A stretch of DNA of 64,000 nt from Nepenthes gracilis (taxonomy: Eukaryota > Streptophyta > Magnoliopsida > Caryophyllales > Nepenthaceae): positions 8,914,371 to 8,978,370 of the forward strand of contig BSYO01000026.1 of assembly GCA_033239525.1 (NCBI GenBank). The letters run 5' to 3'. Shown in pieces: positions 57,301-64,000 of the stretch. Every line of letters starts with the position of its first letter. The stretch's first letter is position 1. Position numbers and translations under genes: made by a program. Below the pieces are notes generated by a model. The model was not told the DNA's origin and did not search any database. It saw only the letters and a program-made list of their open reading frames with translations.

Positions 57301-58560
57301 AGCTTACCCAACGTTCAATTTTTTTTTAATAATAATTATTTAACATTAATTAAACGATTATATTATTTTATTTTAAATAATTAATTAATTTTTAAAAAAT
57401 TTAAAATTTTATCTATTTAATATTAATTTTATAATTATAATTAAAAAAATTAAATTAACCCTTATTATAAAGAAATGGAAACTTTGAATTCCACAAATTT
57501 TGGGGGTATTTGCTGTCAATTCATTCTTACGTGGTTCTTAACATTAAAATTATGGATAATATTTAAACGGTGATTCTCTGCAACACTGATAAAATGAATG
57601 GCCCGCCTCTTTTCCAACAAGTTAAATCAGAGGTATCTGGTGTGTGTGAATTTCCTTGAGAAAAGGGGTTTGTCAGAATCATTCTTTCCTGGTCAGCACA
57701 GTGGCGTAGGAATTTGGTGATTTCTTTTTAATTTTTAATGGAGATATTCCTGCACCTCAATCTGGGTAGTAAGTCATGCAATGGCTTTATATTCAGGTAG
57801 ATTTTGTTATTTATGTCGTAAATTTGGACTTAAATGGGTGTCTATAGTATAACCTTATAGTAATTTGTATTTATTGTCTGTATCTGACATAGTCACATAA
57901 TAATTTAAATATCGAGTTTATATTACAGGTTGAAGGATTTATATATATAATCTTACAACCCCATTTGCAAAGCATATCAATATCGAATTTTTGAAGAAAG
58001 TTATTTTTTTCTGTTATTTTTGTTTAAATTTATATTGAAAATTTTACGAATGATTATTTTAAAAGTATTTCATTATTAAAAATACGAAAGTAAAACTTTA
58101 GAAATGTGTGAAATAACCCAATACAATTATAATTTTATCTATTTGACATAACGTAAAAATGCATTTAATTTCGGCCCTACTTGAGCCTATATTTTTAGGG
58201 GTGTATATGGTTAATGGACTTGTGTGTAGGGTGTACACAAACACTAGCAATCATGTAGCAGAGGAGGAGGGCTCTAAAAAGTAAAAGGGCAAAAGCCTGA
58301 ATGGTGAATGAAAGAAGAAAAAGGAACTGCAAGTGTAAGTAGGTCAGTTTCCCTTAGGGGACTGAGTAGCATGCAAATGTCTCCTCTTGGACTATTCTTG
58401 AGCTCTTGGACCATCCTTGGAAAGGGACATAATTTACTCTACCCTACAAGAAAAATAAAAGCAAATTGATTTGAATAATACCCCCAACCATCCCCATTAC
58501 ACTTTCAACCCCCCCCCCATAAAAAGAAAGGTCAAAATTCCTTACATTAATGGAAATGAA
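57301..58560. other. AT-rich intergenic sequence
   Basis: I see no gene, repeat unit or LTR end. Confidence 0.5.
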
Positions 58561-58564
58561 ATTC

Positions 58565-58898
58565 ATTGAAAGAATGAAAAAATGATTGATAAATAACTCA
58601 ACAATATGATATAATTGATTGACATTTGATTCTAAAGTATAGAACATATTTAACCAACAGCTTAATATTTAAAATTTATTAAAAGAATGGCAAAATGATT
58701 AATAAATAACTCAATAATATGATATAATTGATTGACATTTGATTCTAAAGTATACAGCATATTCAACTAACAGCTTAATATTTGAAATTTATTGAAAGAA
58801 TGAAAAAATGATTAATAAATAACTCAACAATATGATATGATTGATTGATATTTGATTCTAAAATGTAGAACATATTCAACCAACAATTTAATATTTGT
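58565..58898. repeat. 113-bp tandem array, three copies
   Basis: Units start at 58,565, 58,678 and 58,791 with ATTGAAAGAATG or ATTAAAAGAATGG. Each contains ATAAATAACTCAA, AATATGATATAATTGATTGA and CAACAGCTTAATATTT (third unit CAACAATTTAATATTT). Copies are roughly 90% alike by eye. A frame at 58,444-58,647 overlaps it by chance. Confidence 0.92.
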
Positions 58899-59373
58899 TT
58901 GCAGTTAATTCTTTAAAAGTTTCAAAGTAATTCTATTCGATAATCACAAGTTTAATTTCTACAACATCCCTTAAGTAAAAATAAATTTCAACATGGTATA
59001 TGAAATGTGGCTATACTTCATTTACATTTTGAAGTCTTAAAAGAAGTTTATAAAAGGAGGTGTTAAAATAAAATCATTTTTGTGCTTACCTACATTGAAC
59101 AACCTGAACATTTTAAACTATGAGATTTGCAACAAATCAATCATAGTGGCATCAGTGCGGGGAGATGGTCCAAGTGTAATCATATGATTACAAAATTTGT
59201 ATTCTAAACAAGTATATATTGTGAATTACATCTTTTAACTGTCATTTGAGCTTCTTTAATAATGTGGCATATTATATATTTATTCATACTGACAAGTTTA
59301 CTTAAGAATAAATAAATTATTCAAGGATATTTAAATAATGATTAAAAATTATTTAATATATATATTTGAAGGG

Positions 59374-60026
59374 TGTAGTACCCAATGGCCCAAATAGGGA
59401 GGCCCAATACAATTTTAGGCCAATGAATCAAAGTCAACGATCCTTAAAGCCTACGCAGCCCATTACGTTCGAGCAGTCCATTGTACCTTCACGGCCCACA
59501 GCATACCTACACGGCCCATTTCAGTGATTATGGCTGAGGTCCATTTAACGTCTTAGGACGGTTACTTAACTAACGATAGCGAACATTAGTTATAACCGTT
59601 ATTGATAAGAACAACGGTTAACCATCTAACAAGTTTCCTAATAGAAACCGCTACCCGTAATCTATAAATACTGATCCTCCTCATTCAAGAAGGACAGCTT
59701 ATCTTGACTTGAACAACAAAAAGTCTTTTCAGACAAAGCATTCAAAACGCGTTCAGAGTGCAAACTCTCTCTCTTTTAAATTAAGACACCAAAGGTGTAA
59801 CTCAACGGACTCTTTACACTTTAATATATCCCGCCTTTTTCTTCTCACTTAAGAAAAATATTGACTTGAGCGTCAAAAGATATGCCGGAGAGCGATTCCC
59901 GTCAATCCTTTGACTGTTGTTTATGATTACATAGGATTTGATTAAAAGCTTACGGAGATCGAAGACTCAAACGATCGATGGACAAACTTCTTCATCTATA
60001 CAACAATCAGATTCTCAAACACAACA
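59374..60026 (+). repeat. Tat-like Gypsy 5' LTR
   Basis: It starts TGTAGTACCC, ends CACAACA and is followed by TTGGCACTATCTGCGTGAGA, the Tat-type primer-binding region. CTATAAATACTGATCC (about 59,662) is the TATA box. No matching 3' LTR is present, and 62,150-63,480 shows only AT-rich sequence. Confidence 0.75.
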
Positions 60027-60093
60027 TTGGCACTATCTGCGTGAGAATACGTAACTAAAAGATTGATAAATATAATTTTAATAATATAAAAAA

Positions 60094-62150
60094 ATGGTGA
60101 ACTCTAAAGCAGAAGTCAGTGCATCAGTTAAGGAGGCCACTTTAGGTGGTAACAATCCTCCCATCATTGATTGAATGGACGATCACCGTGATCCTTGTAT
60201 ACAGGCGCTTGCTAAAGCTGTCCAAATACTTTGTACACGATTGGACGAGTGACCAAAATGAATCCCTTCTTCAACCTTTCAAACCACCACGTCCAAAAGA
60301 AGAAAAATAGGGGAAGAAAATATTCCTCAAAGAAGATTTACCACCAGGACGACCTCGGGACTAAAACGGCTTCAAACGAAAAAGTCTCATCAAGACTTGA
60401 AGGTCGTTTAAGTTTCTAAATCCAAAAGGATAGTCTTGAGAGACGAAACCATCGGTATTCTCGTGACGATAGAGAGCCTAAATTCCGTGAAGAACCCTCT
60501 CATAGCGAACGTCCTTCAAGGACTATGAGCCGTCTAGGTTCACAGTCTACCCAAAAACCATCTGAGTTAAGGGATTTCTTCAATGAAAAAAGGATGGCGG
60601 CTCCTCCCTGAATCAAGGAAAAAGTCAACAAGATTTGGGACTGTGCCTTTGGAGAAGGCACTACAAGAAAGACCATCGACTTGTGGTGGTCTTCATTTAC
60701 AATGGAGATCCGTACACGATCACTATCACATAAGTTCAAAATGCCTTTGGAACCATATGATGGAAGTTCAGATCCTATGGATCATATGGATCACTTCTAT
60801 ATGCTCCTAAACTTTCAAGGTTTGGATGAGGTAATAATGTTGATTCTACTTCCCTCGACCTTAAAAGGTGATGTTCCAACATAGTACCATCGCCTTCAGC
60901 CAAATTCTATCCGAACTTTTCAAGACTTACCTAATAATTTTTTATCTCGATTCACCTCCAATAGGTGGGAAAAAATAACCCTGGCATTTGGCCCGAGTAA
61001 AGTAAGTGCCAAATAAAGGTCTAAGGAAATTCTGGAAAGATTTACCGGTCAAGGTCAGGAAGATCCCTAAGCTCACCGAGGAGGTGAAGCTAAATGCTTT
61101 TGTATCTGCGTTGGAATTCGGTGACTTTTTTAAGCACATGACCCATAAGAATTCTCAAACATTCAGAGGGGTTGAGGCCATTACTCGTACCTATATTGCA
61201 GTTGAAGAAGCCAATGAAATAAAACAGTCGATGGACCAACCCTACCAAAAGTTAGCAGAGGAAAAAAGAAAAAAAGAGGACTATATGAGTCCCCGATGAT
61301 CGAGAAGGCAGTAAAAGTCTAAATCGACACCTAGAAGAGGATTCAGACTATAAAATCTGACTCCCTTAAATGACTCCCGCACCAATATTCTGATACAAAT
61401 TCGGGATGAGAAGTTCTTTAAATGGCCAAAGGTGTTAAAGAACCCAGATGGTGGTAACTAGTCGAAGTATTGTAATTACCATCGGTGCGGAGGATACAGT
61501 ATCGAGGATTACAGGACAGTTTACAAGGAAATTGAGGAGTTAATTTGAAAAGGACATCTCAACCAATTTCTGTAAAAATTCGGACAGACTTTCGGAGGAG
61601 CAAAATGAGAAGAGATCGAGCAGACAAGTGGCCGAGTGGCAGCTAATGTTGTAAGCATGATTTCCATGTGACCCTCTCAGGAAGACGTTCCGGAGAGCTC
61701 GAGAATAGCCATCGGCCGCAAAAAAAGTAATGATAGAAAATAGTGATGATATTATTAGTTTTAGTAATAAAGATTTAACTCATATAACATCCCCTTATTC
61801 TAATCTATTGGTTGTAATTGCGCTCATTTTGGACGGTAATATAGAATATAAATTGAAACGAGTATTTATTGATAATGAAAGTTTAAAAAATTTACTTCAT
61901 TGGGATGCCTTTTTTAAATTAAGACTAAAACAAAGTCAATTGAGGTTCTCAGAATGACCCTTGTATAGACTGGATAATGAGCCTATGCCTGTACATTGAG
62001 TGATCCAATTAGATGTCAAGTTGGGTACGTATCCAAGAACAGCCACCAAGATGCTTTCCTTATTGGTTGTGGATCTTCTATCGGTCTACAATATTATCAT
62101 CGGACGATCCTGTTTAACAACGTTTAGAGCCACCAAGATTCTTTGACTGT
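60094..62150 (+). pseudogene. Tat-like Gypsy gag-protease, truncated
   Basis: Gag starts MVNSKAEVSASVKEA at 60,094. The capsid-like core follows (about 60,735-61,290): FKMPLEPYDGSSDPMDHMDH, a FQGLDEVIM segment, STLKGDVPT, and a charged C-terminal part ending KLAEEKRKK. Next are the CNYHRCGGYSIEDYRTVYKE linker (about 61,473), then IEELI and KGHLNQFL. Protease is at about 61,790-62,120, with the active site reading FIDNES where DxG is expected, and VDLLSVYNIIIGRS. Frames are broken repeatedly and the element stops after protease, with no RT, RNase H or integrase. This order and wording fit Tat/Athila-type Gypsy gag. Confidence 0.8.
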
Positions 62151-62159
62151 TTAATTACT

Positions 62160-63480
62160 TTTTTATTTTAAAATGCATCATTTTATAGCTCATTTTTTTA
62201 TTATAAAAGGAACTATTCTCTTACAATCTTCATCCAAACTCCCAAGTTTCTCCCTATGATGGAATTGCTTAAGCGTGGTGGATTTAAAAGAAGAGAGTTT
62301 ACCAGGATGCCTTTGCATTCCTTTAAGAAGTGTTTATAAAGTCTGTATTAATCACTATATTTTATACAAAAAATTATCTTGTGTTTTTTTTATATACAAT
62401 ATCCTGAATAGAATTGATTTTTCATTTGGATAGTTACTCTTGATGCCTTATACCAACTATTGTGGGGAATCTAAATTCCTAACATACTTTTGGATAGTCA
62501 TCTGGGTTTACTGTCCTTCAACTTATGATTTGTGACATCTTTGTTTGCTTAACACCAACCAGGTTGAATCACTTGACTGGATGTTGTATTTGAAAGGGGT
62601 GATAAACACTCAGTTCTTTTGTTGAGATTCACCCATTTCTTTATTTTTCTTTAAAATTGAACAATTTAATATTAATCATGTAAAAATATATTATATATGA
62701 ACGTATATATTAATAAAAAAAGAATTTTTATTTCATCAGTCAAATTGTAATTATTATTCTATTCCTTTTGTATTTTAGAGTTGTATTTATCTGTATGAGA
62801 TTATAAGTCATTAAAAGTTAATATTAATCAAACTATTCAAATAAAAAAAATTTCAATTATTGGTCTTAATACTTTAGAATTTTTCAAGCACTAACCCAAA
62901 CAAATTTGACAATTCAACATTTTAACAACTTAAACTTTTGATAGCTTGACCTTCTAATAAATTAGGACCATTAATTGAATAATTTAAACTTTAAATTATA
63001 AAAGTCTACAAAACTTGCATGTTGAGGCGAGTTAGAACTTCAAAATGTTATATTTTGATAATTAAATTCATGACATTATAGTCATGATATCTTCCATAAC
63101 TAAAATGACATCATAGTCATGATAATTAAGCCAATTTTATATTGTGCTATTTTTAATCACTTCAACATGCAGCTTTTTAGTTGTAAATTGAGAGGTAGGA
63201 GTGTCACCATCCTGTTGGTGTTAGGAGAGCAACACATCATTTGGATCAACTCTATTGTTTAAAACATATCATTTTTAATTTTTATTACCCTTTGAAGTTT
63301 CAATGCCTTTCATTATTCTTTTTGAAATCCCTACTGTGCCTTCTTCCCCACCTTTTTTTACTAAAGAATGAACCTCTTGATTTCTCAAATCTTCTTACTT
63401 TCAATCTCTTATGATTCCATGTAGCACGGGAAGAATATTATTGATATCGCTTCTTGCTTATCCTTAGATTATATACTTGC
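62160..63480. other. AT-rich sequence after truncated Gypsy
   Basis: I see no gene, LTR end or repeat period. Confidence 0.4.
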
Positions 63481-63485
63481 CATAT

Positions 63486-63720
63486 ATGATAAGTACAATA
63501 TTCATTCCACTATTTTTGTTAGAGCCCCTTCACTTGAAGAGAAAGATTTCTCTTCGAGGCGTAACTTCACTGATGAATATGAAGCTTATCTAAAGGACAC
63601 CCTTTGGATTTTTCTAATAAAAGAATTCATTGAAATAACAGAAGTTCTTGAGATCCCAATCATCCGTCTTTATCCCAATCCTATGACATATATTATAGAA
63701 TTGTGTTTTTTTTTTTTTTG
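63486..63720 (+). pseudogene. Retroelement-borne ORF fragment, copy 3
   Basis: A plus-strand open stretch reads APSLEEKDFSSRRNFTDEYE, then AYLKDTLWIFLIKEFIEITE and VLEIPIIRLYPNPMTYIIEL. It matches LGFVTIFEALLKEGLRIPF and WIPVAYLHPNPI of copy 2, and EIIEALEIPIIRFHPNAI of copy 1. It continues into a poly-T run and is then lost. Only the N-terminal part is present, in the same orientation as the Gypsy remnant at 59,374-62,150. Confidence 0.5.
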
Positions 63721-64000
63721 ACAATGGAATTTTAGGTTAGATGTTCAGATCATTTCAATTATTATTTGTTTTAAACCAAAAAGTAATTGGATATCTATAA
63801 CTTCTAGAAAGAGTTCAAAATAAGTGAAAAAAACTCAAACTCAATAAAAAATTGAAAAGATAGGTTTTCTACATTAAAGTTTTCAATAATTATATTTTTT
63901 TGAATAATTGGGGGAAAATGAACTTTTAATGACTAGATCTCAATCTATTCAAGTAAAAGAATGTACAACCGAGTGCATAAAACTAGTAATTTTTTTATCC

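Noticed and set aside
58565..58898. CRISPR-like array
   Set aside because: Units are directly adjacent 113-bp tandem repeats without unique spacers, in plant nuclear DNA.
1..64000. tRNA or rRNA genes
   Set aside because: The only tRNA-related strings are retrotransposon primer-binding sites (24,258, 25,452, 38,486, 43,264 and similar); no cloverleaf or rRNA segment was recognised by eye.

Overview
This window is nuclear DNA of a flowering plant, most likely a eudicot. It is AT-rich, dominated by decayed plant LTR retrotransposons, and carries two RADIALIS-like (RL) single-MYB genes with plant splice signals. The species cannot be named from the sequence.

Host genes: both RL genes lie on the minus strand. 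RL-A has exon 1 at 40,189-40,472 and a 25-bp exon 2 at 28,095-28,119. Its 12.1-kb intron contains a whole 10.5-kb SIRE-type Copia element (29,112-39,593) with a perfect 5-bp target duplication; without it the intron would be about 1.6 kb. RL-B (exon 1 at 56,687-56,953) lies 16.2 kb to the right. I could not find its exon 2, and its reading frame near the splice donor appears shifted.

Layout: 1-1,900 is a gene-free edge. 1,900-11,000 holds Gypsy/Tat-type LTRs (4,311-5,061 and 5,184-5,969), a gag remnant, a 2.6-kb LTR (7,004-9,642) and two antisense copies of an unfamiliar retroelement-borne ORF. 12,400-17,060 holds two further large LTR-like blocks in the opposite orientation. 17,692-27,285 is a decayed Tnt1-94-like Copia element on the minus strand, split by two large LTRs, one of which contains a complete 483-bp TRIM. 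28,095-40,717 is RL-A with its SIRE element. 41,240-42,232 is a solo Tat-like LTR upstream of RL-A. 42,623-47,962 is a second Tnt1-like Copia on the plus strand. 49,200-50,900 is a SIRE-like LTR with a stub of internal sequence. 51,980-53,600 is a Tat LTR carrying a solo Copia LTR. 56,666-57,300 is RL-B. 58,565-58,898 is a three-copy 113-bp tandem array. 59,374-62,150 is a truncated Tat-type Gypsy (LTR, gag, protease), and 63,486-63,720 is a third piece of the retroelement-borne ORF.

No retroelement here has an uninterrupted coding capacity: all gag-pol regions carry stops, many of them at positions where a tryptophan codon is expected. The only plausible functional protein genes are RL-A and perhaps RL-B. 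The least expected signals are the micro-exon hidden 12 kb from its partner, an LTR stretch that reads as two sequences interleaved in register, and the recurring retroelement-borne ORF.
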